Origin: Megalobrama amblycephala
Taxonomy: Eukaryota > Chordata > Actinopteri > Cypriniformes > Xenocyprididae
DNA: 64,000 nucleotides
Reading direction: 5' to 3'
NCBI RefSeq assembly: GCF_018812025.1
Contig: NC_063065.1
Location: 31,023,642 to 31,087,641, forward strand
Shown here: positions 1 through 10,900 of the stretch, piece by piece
Layout of the letters: the number at the start of each line of letters is the position of its first letter
Position numbering within the stretch: the stretch's first letter is position 1
Position numbers and translations under genes: made by a program
Notes under the pieces: model-generated
The model's input: the letters and a program-made list of their open reading frames with translations, nothing else
Told to the model about the DNA's origin: nothing
Database searches by the model: none

Positions 1-95
1 CATCAATACATTATTTGTGGAGGTAGCATTTGTACAACAAATAACTGGAGAAGGTTACATTACTGTTACATTAGTTTGTCATCTTATTCTTTTAA

Positions 96-350
96 AGGGG
101 TCATATCATGAATATCTGACTTTTCTCGTGTTTAAGTGCTATAATTGGGTCTCTGGTGCATCTACAAGCACAGAAAATGTGAGAAAGGACAACCCAGTAA
201 CTTTGTTTTGGTAAGCCTTTTTCTACAAGCGTGTGAAAAATCGTTCTGATTTCGTTCCCCTTGTGACGTAGGACCCCTGAATCTGTATGTTTCCACCCAA
301 GGCGCCGCCATTGTTTTCGCAAGCGACGAGTAACACTGGTCCTGGCGTGC
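96..350 (+). mobile_element. Left part of a TTAA-target DNA element, truncated
   Basis: It begins AGGGGTCATATCATG directly after a TTAA at 92-95. The next 230 bp match the element at 49203 in order: 'GTGCTATAAT.GGGT', 'GGACAACCCAGTAAC', 'GACGTAGGA', 'CCACCCAAGG.GCCGCCATT'. No right end was found, so it is a 5' fragment of a Kolobok/piggyBac-like non-autonomous family. Confidence 0.6.
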
Positions 351-1030
351 AGAAGCTGTCCCGTGGTTCAGCTACAGCCCTGATCAAACACACTTGAATG
401 TCTTCAGGATTACTAAAGCTACGTGAAGGAAGGTGAGTTGTGTCGGAGCAAAACTCTGCAGGATACTCAAGAACGACCGTCCCTGAGCTCGTAATATGTC
501 TCAGCTATGCAAACATTATCACTGATCTGGTAACAGCTATAATAGCAAACATACGAGTCTCCAGAAACTCCAGGCATCTGAGCCAATAAGGACGCAGTGG
601 TGCCAGTTTCATATACAGTATATGCAATGTACTGTTAAATGTGGCTAAAGTTACCATGTTTCGTACTGTATTCATGTAGACCAGAGCCATTTCGTTATTT
701 TCATTTTTAACCTGAAAATGCTTGCAGTCTGTATAATTCATAAACGCATCTTCATTCTTATCGAGGTCACCTTTAAAACTCATCATATTTACTTATATTA
801 TAATACTTTTCCATCTTTGCAGAAATAAAACATCCTTCTTCATTTGTTGGCATGCAGTCTTTTTTTCCATTCTATAATCTTGTTTCAGTCTCCATTGAAC
901 CAGGCTTGGAGGATCCTCTTCCGTCCAGTGCACTGTTATTTATTTATTCATTTATTTTTTTTGCCATCAATAACGATATCCATAGTACATCTCTCTTTTC
1001 CTCAATGTACTTTTTTTTTGTTTTTTTTTG
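351..1030. other. Unassigned sequence
   Basis: No gene recognised. This may include the degenerate remainder of the adjacent TTAA element and the 5' side of the LINE that follows. T-runs lie near 960 and 1010-1030. Confidence 0.4.
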
Positions 1031-1711
1031 GCCAATGCTTCCAACAAACACGCTACTGAATCTAGAGCTATCTCTACCTCTAGTATTTTGACATATAACA
1101 CCTTCCACCTTCTTAATTATAAAGGTTTAGTATGTGGTTTACCTCAAGGAAGTTGTTTGGGTCCTCTTTTGTTTTCTGTTTTTATTAATGATTTGCCCTT
1201 ACTGTCAAAAAAGCATCAATGACAATGTTTGCAGATGACTCAACTGTTTACTATGTGACAAACTTAATCATGTTCTGTCTAGAGAATTGGATTCGGTGTA
1301 TGAGTGGGTTAGCGGAAACAAATTAGTCTTAAATATATCCAAAACTAAAAGTATGATTATTGGATCAAAACAAAAATTGATGCTTGGATCGGAATTAAAG
1401 TTACACATAGCCAGGCAAAGAATACAACAAGTAGAAAAGGCTAAACTGTTGGGTTTGGTTATTGATAGTAGTCTTTCTTGGACAGAACACATAAATACTA
1501 TTGTTTACAGAATGGGACGCGGCATTGCAGTAACTAAAAAATGTTGTCATTATGTGAATCAGGACACTTTAAAAATAGTTACAGAGTCATTAATATTGTC
1601 ACTTGTCATACTGCACTGAGGTGTGGTCTTCTGCATCTAAAAAGGACTTGACAAAAATGCAAGTTGTGCAAAATAATAAAGCAGTAAGACTTGTTCTGGG
1701 CTGCTCAATTA
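1031..1711 (+). pseudogene. Non-LTR retrotransposon (LINE) reverse transcriptase, 5' segment, broken
   Basis: This stretch encodes reverse-transcriptase motifs in order. 'GLPQGSCLGPLLFSVFINDL' is at about 1138-1197. A frame-shifted 'MFADDST', the catalytic [YF]xDD box, is at 1225-1245. The thumb-like 'NKLVLNISKTKSMIIGS' and 'LLGLVIDSSLSWTEHI' follow at 1317-1493. At least two frameshifts separate these blocks, so no active enzyme is made. The spacing and wording are those of the CR1/L2/jockey-like LINE group, but I cannot assign the exact clade. The reading stops at 'VLGCSI', where a 1480-bp DNA element is inserted, and resumes in frame at 3198. Confidence 0.85.
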
Positions 1712-3191
1712 TACGGAAGAGGATTAGGGCCAAGCAATAATAAAAAAATAAAACCATCTCGAGATTAAAGTTGTTAAATTTCGAGAAAAAACTCGTTAAA
1801 TTTCGAGAAAAAACTCCTTAAATTTCAAGAAAAAGGTCGAGATAAAATGTTGAGGTAACACTTTAGAATAACTCACGCTATGAAGCATTAGTTAAGCATT
1901 AGTAAATAGTTAATTCATCATTTATAAAACATTAATAGACATTAGTAAGCCATTTATAAATACAGCTATAAATGCTTTGTTCTTGATTTATAAGCATATC
2001 TATAATGAGTTTAATAATTGTATTTTCATACTTTATTAATGATCAATTTATCATTTCTAAATTATGTATTACATTATTCACAAACCAGTAATTTAGGAGT
2101 TGTCAGTGGTTCATAAGATCATTTAGGAAATGTAAGTAAATGATTAATAAAATATTTATATGTACATTTATGCATCTTATTATTTAGACATATAGTATTA
2201 GTTACTCAGTGTGTTAATAAATGCTTTATTAACATATTCCTAGTGTCAAAACTACCTCGGTACTAACTTTAAAACATTAGAGAACAGCAGTGCAGAAGAT
2301 CAACTGAACCTTTAAATCTCATTTATAAAAGCTTTAGAAAGCATAAACAGTCGTCACTTTAGATGAGCTCACAAAAATAGTTAACTGACCACTTCTAAAT
2401 GTTTTATAACTACCTGAATTAATCATGAATTGCAGTAGGAATATGTTAATAAAACATTTACTAACACACTAAGTAACTATTACTATGTGTCTAAATAATA
2501 AGATGTATAAATGAATGTTTAAATAGTTTATTAATCATTTACTTACACTTACTAAATGAACTACTGACAACTCCTAAATAACTGGTTTGTAAATAATGTA
2601 ATACTTAATTTAGAAATGATAAATTGATTATTAATAAAGTATGAAAATACAATTATTAAACTCATTATAGATATGCTTATAAATCAAGAATAAAGCAATT
2701 ATAGCTGTATTTATAAACTACTTACTAATGTCTATTAATTCTTTATAAGTGATGAAATAACTATTAACTAATGCTTAACTAATGCTTCATAGAGTGCAGT
2801 TATTATAAAGCGTTACCATGTTGAGAATAAAGTCATTAAATTACGAGAAAAAAAGTCATTCAGAACAAATTCGTTAAATTATGAGAAAAAAGTCGTTAAA
2901 TTACGGGAACAAAGTCATTAAATTACGAATTTGTTCTCACAATTTAACGACTTTTTTCTCGTAATTTAATTACTTTATTCTCAACATTATCTTGACTTTT
3001 TTTCTCGAAATTTAACGACTTTTTTTCTCATAATTTAATGAATTTGTTCTCATAATCTAACAACTTTTTTCTCATAATTTAATGACTTTATTCTTAACAT
3101 TTTATCTCGACTTTTTTCTTGAAATGTAACAACTTTAATCTCGAGATGGTTTTATTTTTTTATTATTGCTTGGCCCTAATCCTCTTCCGTA
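1712..3191. mobile_element. 1480-bp non-autonomous DNA transposon with about 75-bp TIRs and 6-bp TSD
   Basis: The ends are inverted copies: TACGGAAGAGGATTAGGGCC at the left and its reverse complement finishing at 3191. Near-identity continues for about 75 bp on each side. It is flanked by CAATTA at 1706-1711 and 3192-3197. The inner arms are built from degenerate 'AAATTTCGAGAAAAA.GTCGTT' tandem blocks. There is no transposase. A 6-bp duplication fits superfamilies such as IS3EU or Dada, but that assignment is a guess. A foldback element sits in its middle (1854-2817). Confidence 0.85.
1854..2817. mobile_element. Foldback hAT-like element, copy 1 (964 bp)
   Basis: The termini are GGTAACACTTTAGAATAACT at the left and ...AAAGCGTTACC at the right, flanked by ATGTTGA at 1847-1853 and 2818-2824. 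The outer 390 bp or so on each side are inverted copies of one another, leaving about 190 bp of non-repeated centre (around 2244-2432). A second, almost full-length copy lies at 31643-32607 in the opposite orientation. It has no coding capacity. Confidence 0.88.
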
Positions 3192-3197
3192 CAATTA

Positions 3198-3625
3198 AAA
3201 CAAGTAGAGATCAGATGTATTCTACTCTTTCATGGCTCACTTTAAACCAGAGAATAATAGTTACTTTAAGCACCATGATATATAACACAATGACAATGAA
3301 AATGCCTATTTTTCTGTTTAATCAAATAGTGTACTGTAACTCTGTGCACAATCATAACACCAGAAAGGCAAACAATGGTCATATAATGACACCCTATCGA
3401 AAATCTAATTTTATGAAGAAAACCGTCCTGTATAGAGCTATTGTCATCTGGAATAACATTCCCATTGAGGTTTGTCAGCTTTGTAATAAGCTGTCATTTA
3501 AAAGTAGTCTAAGGTGTTATGTGCTGATGTAGGTTCTTATATGTCTTGATTAATGTAATTATAAATCATATTGTATTTATGTCTCGTCCTGTTATGGACC
3601 GAAACCAGATATATATATATATATT
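3198..3625 (+). pseudogene. LINE reverse transcriptase, C-terminal segment and 3' end
   Basis: Continuation of the LINE interrupted at 1711. Removing the 1480-bp insertion and one copy of its 6-bp target duplication gives an in-frame join VLGCSI|KTSRDQMYS. The segment encodes 'LSWLTLNQRIIV', 'NHNTRKANNG' and 'YRAIVIWNNIP', typical of the domain after the reverse transcriptase in these LINEs, and stops at 3530-3532. The short 3' tail has an (AT)n run near 3609-3624, which may be the 3' terminal repeat. Confidence 0.8.
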
Positions 3626-3778
3626 ATATTTATTATTATCCTTTTGTATTTTTGATTTTTGATTTATTATTATCCTTTTGTATGAATGAGATGCGCATCT
3701 ATTAGTTGGAAAGTGCTATTCTAAAACATAAAATATTATTCTCTTTGTTTGGTTCTTTCATCACCAGTACTTTTTCTT

Positions 3779-3997
3779 TTATAAATACCTGAAAGACCTG
3801 TCTGAAGGAATTCTAAATAGTTCTTGAAGTTGTGAAAAAGATTTAAGTTCTGTTCCATTGAATAATTTTTTCATTATACTAGGACCTTCATCTGCCCATG
3901 TTCTGAATCCACTGTCCCACACAGATGGAAAAAATTCAATATATGGGCATTTTTTTTTTTTAAATTGGTCCAAATGTTTAGAGTATGTTTTATCCAT
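3779..3997 (-). pseudogene. L1-type LINE ORF2 C-terminal fragment (minus strand)
   Basis: The minus strand reads 'W..GFRTWADEGPSIMKKLFNGTELKSFSQLQELFRIPSDRSFRYL'-like sequence in which 'W..EG...L..NG..+SF..L...F.+P...F.YL' matches the region after the reverse transcriptase of fish L1/Tx1-type ORF2. It is a 5'- and 3'-truncated fragment. It lies head to head with a different L1 fragment that starts near 4000 on the other strand. Confidence 0.6.
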
Positions 3998-3999
3998 TC

Positions 4000-5090
4000 A
4001 TTACCAATTCTCCTTTTAAGACCCGATTTTATCTAATGTCATTTGCTGATATTACCGACAATTTCAAAATCCCTAAAAAACATTATTATAAATATTTGCA
4101 GATTAGGAACTTCATACGTACTGCCCGGGGTCAAGGACTTAATGATCTCTTTTATACAATATGTTATTATCAGGTTCTCAGGAATCATCTGCATCCAGAT
4201 TAGCTATGTGGGAACAACACCTTGGATTGAAGATAGATAAGGATAAATGGGAGGAAAAAATGTGTAAAGGCCCAAACACAGACTGTCAATAGCAGACTTA
4301 AACTGTTATAATTGGCTAATGCGTACTTATATAACTCCGGTAAAATTAAATACAATTTATAGCAACATACCAGATACTTGTTTTAAATGTAACGATGAAA
4401 AAGGCACATTAATTCATTGTATGTGGGAATGTGATAGAATGAAAGAGTTTTGGAAAGAAATTAGTAATATGATATATGGCATATAGTCTCAGTGAGATTA
4501 CCACTGGATCCTGGATTTTTTATTCTTGGTATTCATCCAGCTAATTGGAATATTAAGAAGGATACACAAGTATTGATAGACGTGTATACGGCATGCCAAA
4601 AGGCTCATAGCCATTTACTGGAAAAAAATATATCCCGATGGTTAAGAGAAATATCTTCATGCATTGCAATGGAAAAAAATAACCTATATTATTAAGGGTA
4701 AAGAAGACAAATTTAACAGTGTCTGGAGTCTCTTTTTACTATTTATTGAACACAGAGATATTAACAATATAATGGACGAGGAACAAACTGCTTAATCATT
4801 AGGTATTATATTCATATGAAAATATACTTTAATGGACTATACTAGCCCTACTTTATTGCTTATATTTTTGGTTATTATATGCAATCTATTGTTAACTCTG
4901 ACCAAAGTATATATTGCATTACCCAATGTTGGTTTGTGCTATTACAGTTTGTATGTAAAATGAGCCCCGGTGTTTGTTTGTTTGTTTTGTTTTTGTTTCT
5001 GTACATTGATTCTGTACAGATATGTGATGTACATTGTTGTGTAAGTGTTCAAGAAAATGCAATAAAAAAAGACCCAATTTTATACTTATG
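4000..5090 (+). pseudogene. L1-type LINE 3' end (ORF2 C-terminus and 3' UTR)
   Basis: The plus strand encodes, with several frameshifts, 'SFADITDNFKIPKKHYYKYL' then 'QIRNFI', then 'WLMRTYITPVKLNTIYSNIP', then a cysteine/histidine motif (C-x2-C ... G-T-L-I-H-C-x-W-x-C ... E-F-W) at 4379-4452. That is the C-terminal zinc-knuckle signature of L1-type ORF2 proteins. Further fragments reach a stop near 4794. The 3' untranslated part has GTTTGTTTGTTTG runs and ends around the AATAAAAAAAGACCC at about 5060-5078. It is 5'-truncated, as is usual for dead L1 copies. Confidence 0.8.
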
Positions 5091-6344
5091 AAAGTATCTC
5101 TTTGATTGTCCTCGCTTCTATTTCTACCCATCATGATTCCCCATTTCTAAATCCAAGCCACTACTGCAGTTAGCTGGAACCAGAGATCACCATTGCTTCA
5201 GATTCATTTTCATTAACTTTATATCCCGAGACTAGTCCATATCCATCCAGACATTGCATGAGTGCAGGGATGGAACGAGATGGGTTTTCTATGAAGAGCA
5301 ATGCTATTTTATGTTTCATCCTCCATTCCCTGAATCTGTGAATACTGTGTATCTTTTTATTCCTCGTCAGGTTTCCACTGGAGGTGTGGATAGCTCATAT
5401 TCCATGAATGGTAAACACTTAAAAAAGGGCTTTTGTTGTTCATTCAGAGTCAGTCGTACACGAACCTCACATAAAATCTCCAACACAGGATCTCACCTGT
5501 AACATATTTGACTTTCTACTGCACAGACAGCCAAATTTTACTAAAAGCCCATCGTGCCAGTGGTAATTATCAAAGATTTATTTATTTATTTATTGCATGT
5601 TTTTGGCCCAAAAATCTAAGGGAGCGCATACCCTTGTTCCCTGAAAAGACATCTCCCTTGTGTAACATCTGCTGGTGCTTTTAAGTTCTCCATAGGGGGC
5701 CAGGCCTTTGTAATCAGGGGTCTGATTGTTCTCGAGTGTTTCTGAGTGCTCTCTACAGGCAGAACTACACTGAAAAATAAATTATTTCATCAACAAAGGA
5801 TTGTCTCAAATGAACACCTGAATGAACTTTCAGACCAGTATATTAGAGTTTTCCTGAAACAAGTTGGTCACCTCTTACTGCATGTAGAAACTTTTTGTTC
5901 TTAAACCTGTCCCCTTTTTTAGTCCAGTTTATAGGATTGTTCTTGCATCAAACCATATAGACGCACAATAGCCACATTAAATATGAGCCCTTCAGAACTC
6001 CTTGTCTGAGGTTTATTTTTATCTATAAACCTGATGCAGTAGATTTATTTTCATGTAGATGTGGTTTGGATCGCTGTCTTTTTGTTAAACGTGTCAGTGC
6101 TGGTGTTAGATATAAAGTCAAATTCTGTTAAGCACCGTGGGTGTGGATTTGCCAAAAACAACTCAAACTTAGACAAACAATATATTTCTGCTTTGCTTTC
6201 ATGGTTTCTGATGGCTGTCTGAAGAGCATTCTCCAGTTTTGCATATGAATGTAATGTATCATAAGAGTGTTGGACCATTGGATGCAGAGTGTAGAGCGCA
6301 TAATTTAATATACATGGCCATAATGATAATTGTGTCTAAAGAAA
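5091..6344. other. No gene seen
   Basis: AT-rich sequence with a short ATTTATTTATTT run near 5580. The open frames here (for example at 5254-5502 and 6051-6278) have no recognisable domain. Confidence 0.4.
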
Positions 6345-6553
6345 TATGAGATGCTCTGACCCAATTGAATTTGGCTCTTGTCAAACTCACTCAAATTCTT
6401 ACGCTTGCCCATTTTCTAACACATCAACTTTGAGGACAAAATGTTCACTTGCTGCCTAATATATCCACCCACTAACAGGTGCCGTGATGAAGAGATGATC
6501 AGTGTTATTCTCTTCACCTGTCAGTGCTCATAATGTTATGCTGATCGGTGTAT
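6345..6553 (-). mobile_element. Tc1-type transposon terminal fragment with transposase start
   Basis: Read on the minus strand it starts TACACCGATCAGCATAACAT, the familiar end of a fish Tc1/mariner family. The untranslated leader follows, then ATGGGCAAGCGTAAGAATTT, giving MGKRKNLSEFDKSQI, the N-terminus of the Tc1-like transposase. The copy stops after about 20 residues ('QSIS'), leaving a fragment. Confidence 0.8.
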
Positions 6554-7350
6554 GTTTGTTAACCCGTCCATTATTGCTGTGGATATAATCACGTTTTCGG
6601 GGTTATTTGTGGTCTGTTGAGACCAGTTGTAGACAGTTCTTTTTTCCCTGATATGGCTGCTTTGTACATTATTTCCTCCTGAAAGATTTTTATAGTATTC
6701 ATATTTGGTCTCCTCATGTTTAACAGACAAAGAACTGTGGGTCCAAACACCAACTTCAGTGATGTGAGATTATAAGACTATTTAGCTATACCAAACATGT
6801 CCTGTTCCAAACAGGTTATGAATGTTATCGATTAGTTGAAGGTTCGATGCCAAAATTAAATTCATAATTTGACGTTCCTGCACTTCTTAATGATCACAGT
6901 CTGTGGAACTGAGGAACTGTACTTTACATCCTCAATCAATACTATGGACCTCCAGCGGGCAGTGAATATTTCCTTTATAGATTTCTATGCCATGTCCTCA
7001 AAACAAATAATTGCGCAAACAACATCTATTTACAGCAAGGTCTTCTCAGATGGCCTGAGGGGAATTTGCTGTGTTCAGGTAACCAGAGAAGAATGATATT
7101 CCTCTCCTTGATAACAACAGCATATATAAAGTATCCCAGAGGATGGACTATAGCAGAGTGATCTCATTAGTATTCGCAGATGGTCGTACGTGAAGTGTGG
7201 TTTTAGCACACATGCATTTTTTCATACACTTAGAGAGACTCTAATAAGTACTATATCAACACATTGACAGTTTTATATATTTATGACTCCCATGAGGTTC
7301 ACCGACTATGAAATTCTTGGAATTCATATGTTGTGTTTGTTATATTTATA
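6554..7350. other. No gene seen
   Basis: Ordinary AT-rich DNA. No repeat family or exon was recognised. Confidence 0.35.
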
Positions 7351-7446
7351 ATAAGACTTTACAGTAAGATTCAATTGGTTAATATTATAGTTATCTTGAA
7401 CTAACAATAATTTAACAGTTTGAACCTTATTGTAAAGTGTTACTGT
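7351..7446. mobile_element. Miniature hAT-like element
   Basis: About 95 bp bracketed by AGACTTTACAGTAAGATT and AACCTTATTGTAAAGTGTTA, with direct TATTTATAATA repeats on both sides. The ends belong to the GGTAACACTTTACAATAAGG family seen also at 30686, 41351 and 42427. Confidence 0.55.
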
Positions 7447-7878
7447 ATTTATAATAAATAAGATTAATTAAATATGTTTAATGGCATTACATTTACTTGA
7501 TTTAACAAATTTGACGCTTAAAATTTTATGTACAAATGAAACATTTTGGACAAATGTAACATTTATGGAAGGGATAATCCATGGCTAGCTGTGCATTAAA
7601 CGATTATAATGCATAACGTGGAGGCAACGAACCACCCGCTGCGAGTGCGTTCATATCAATTCCAGTCATCATAGCATTCGTAAAGATGTGTACATCTTTA
7701 AAGTTGTGTTAATAGTAGACTTTACATTTGAAATGCTTTCAATTTGTTGGTATTTTGTTTTTTGGTGTGTATCCTAACCAGTGTTGGGGGACTTTTAACA
7801 GTAATGTGTTACAATAAAGAAACTAATTGAGCTACTTAGTTACTTTTTTTTCTCAGCTGGGCTGGGATTGATTGTTTT

Positions 7879-7880
<2 letters not shown>

Positions 7881-7909
<29 letters not shown>
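7881..7909. repeat. (TAA)n microsatellite
   Basis: About ten AAT units followed by an A-rich stretch, just inside the left end of the hAT insertion. Confidence 0.95.
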
Positions 7910-7911
<2 letters not shown>

Positions 7912-7957
7912 TAAAAAAAAAAGTTCTATTTTTTTCGCAAGTGTAAATTGCTAATTC

Positions 7958-10900
7958 TTGTGCATGGTTTACTCTTTCGTTTTCCTCAATTTGCTAAACC
8001 ATGCGTACGATTTACTATTTCATTCCCTCAATTTACTAAATCATGTGCACAATTTACTATTTTGTTCCCTTGATGTACTAAATTGTGTCCATGATTTACT
8101 ATTTTGTTTTCCTCGATTTGCTAAATTGTGTGCACTATTTACTATTTCATTCCCTCGATTTGCTAAATTGTGCGGACGATTTACTGTTTCGTTCCCTCGA
8201 TTTGATAAATTGAGTGCACTACTTACTATTTCGTTCCCTCGATTTGCTAAATTGTGTGCACTATTTACTATTTCGTTCCCTCGATTTGCTAAATTGTGTG
8301 CACTATTTACTATTTCGTTCCCTCGATTTGCTAAATTGAGTGCACTATTTACTATTTCGTTCCCTCGATTTGCTAAATTGTGTGCACTATTTACTATTTC
8401 GTTCCCTCGATTTGCTAAATTGTGTGCACTATTTACTACTTCGTTCCCTCGATTTGCTAAATTGTGTGCACTATTTACTATTTCGTTCCCTCGATTTGCT
8501 AAATTGTGTGCACTATTTACTACTTCGTTCCCTCGATTTGCTAAATTGTGTGCACTATTTACTATTTCGTTCCCTCGATTTGCTAAATTGTGTGCACTAT
8601 TTACTATTTCGTTCCCTCGATTTGCTAAATTGAGTGCACTATTTACTATTTCGTTCCCTCGATTTGCTAAATTGTGTGCACTATTTACTATTTCGTTCCC
8701 TCGATTTGCTAAATTGTGTGCACTATTTACTACTTCGTTCCCTCGATTTGCTAAATTGTGTGCACTATTTACTACTTCGTTCCCTCAATTTGCTAAATTG
8801 TGTGCACTATTTACTACTTCGTTCCCTCGATTTGCTAAATTGTGTGCACTATTTACTATTTCGTTCCCTCAATTTGCTAAATTGTGTGCACTATTTACTA
8901 CTTCGTTCCCTCGATTTGCTAAATTGTGTGCACTATTTACTATTTCGTTCCCTCAATTTGCTAAATTGTGTGCACGATTTAGTATTTCGCTCCCTCAATT
9001 TACTGAATTGTGCAGACGATTTACTATTTCACGCTCCTCGATTTGCTAAATTGTGTGCACTATTTACTATTTCGCTTTCCTTGATTTGCTAAATTGTGTG
9101 CACTATTTACTACTTCGTTCCCTCGATTTGCTAAATTGTGTGCACGATTTACTACTTCGTTCCCTCGATTTGCTAAATTGTGTGCACTATTTACTATTTC
9201 GTTCCCTCGATTTGCTAAATTGTGTGCACTATTTACTACTTCGTTCCCTCGATTTGCTAAATTGTGTGCACTATTTACTATTTCGTTCCCTCGATTTGCT
9301 AAATTGTGTGCACTATTTACTATTTCGTTCCCTCGATTTGCTAAATTGTGTGCACTATTTACTACTTCGTTCCCTCGATTTGCTAAATTGTGTGCACTAT
9401 TTACTATTTCGTTCCCTCGATTTGCTAAATTGTGTGCACTATTTACTATTTCGTTCCCTCGATTTGCTAAATTGTGTGCACTATTTACTACTTCGTTCCC
9501 TCGATTTGCTAAATTGTGTGCACTATTTACTATTTCGTTCCCTCGATTTGCTAAATTGTGCGCACTATTTACTATTTCGTTCCCTCGATTTGCTAAATTG
9601 TGTGCACGATTTAGTATTTCGCTCCCTCAATTTACTGAATTGTGCAGACGATTTACTATTTCACGCTCCTCGATTTGCTAAATTGTGTGCACTATTTACT
9701 ATTTCGCTTTCCTTGATTTGCTAAATTGTGTGCACTATTTACTACTTCGTTCCCTCGATTTGCTAAATTGTGTGCACGATTTACTACTTCGTTCCCTCGA
9801 TTTGCTAAATTGTGTGCACTATTTACTATTTCGTTCCATCGATTTGCTAAATTGTGTGCACTATTTACTACTTCGTTCCCTCGATTTGCTAAATTGTGTG
9901 CACTATTTACTATTTCGTTCCCTCGATTTGCTAAATTGTGTGCACTATTTACTATTTCGTTCCCTCGATTTGCTAAATTGTGTGCACTATTTACTACTTC
10001 GTTCCCTCGATTTGCTAAATTGTGTGCACTATTTACTATTTCGTTCCCTCGATTTGCTAAATTGTGTGCACTATTTACTATTTCGTTCCCTCGATTTGCT
10101 AAATTGTGTGCACTATTTACTACTTCGTTCCCTCGATTTGCTAAATTGTGTGCACTATTTACTATTTCGTTCCCTCGATTTGCTAAATTGTGCGCACTAT
10201 TTACTATTTCGTTCCCTCGATTTGCTAAATTGTGTGCACGATTTAGTATTTCGCTCCCTCAATTTACTGAATTGTGCAGACGATTTACTATTTCACGCTC
10301 CTCGATTTGCTAAATTGTGTGCACTATTTACTATTTCGCTTTCCTTGATTTGCTAAATTGTGTGCACTATTTACTATTTCGTTCCCTCGATTTGCTAAAT
10401 TGTGTGCACTATTTACTATTTCGTTCCCTCGATTTGCTAAATTGTGTGCACTATTTACTACTTCGTTCCCTCGATTTGCTAAATTGTGTGCACTATTTAC
10501 TATTTCGTTCCCTCGATTTGCTAAATTGTGCGCACTATTTACTATTTCGTTCCCTCGATTTGCTAAATTGTGTGCACGATTTAGTATTTCGCTCCCTCAA
10601 TTTACTGAATTGTGCAGACGATTTACTATTTCACGCTCCTCGATTTGCTAAATTGTGTGCACTATTTACTATTTCGCTTTCCTTGATTTGCTAAATTGTG
10701 TGCACTATTTACTACTATTTCGTTCCCTCGATTTGCTAAATTGTGCGCACGATTTACTATTTCGTTCCCTCGATTTGCTAAATTGTGTGCACTATTTACT
10801 ATTTCGTTCCCTCGATTTGCTAAATTGTGCGCACGATTTACTATTTCGTTCCCTCGATTTGCTAAATTGTGTGCACGATTTACTATTTCGTTCCCTCGAT

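Noticed and set aside
3779..4203. Single L1 copy with 5' inversion (twin priming)
   Set aside because: The two opposite fragments encode the same protein region with quite different sequence, so they are different copies.
7958..9049. A 363-residue open frame of 14-residue repeats as a real protein gene
   Set aside because: It follows directly from the 42-bp tandem repeat; the alternative frame is equally open, and there is no gene-like start or conserved domain.
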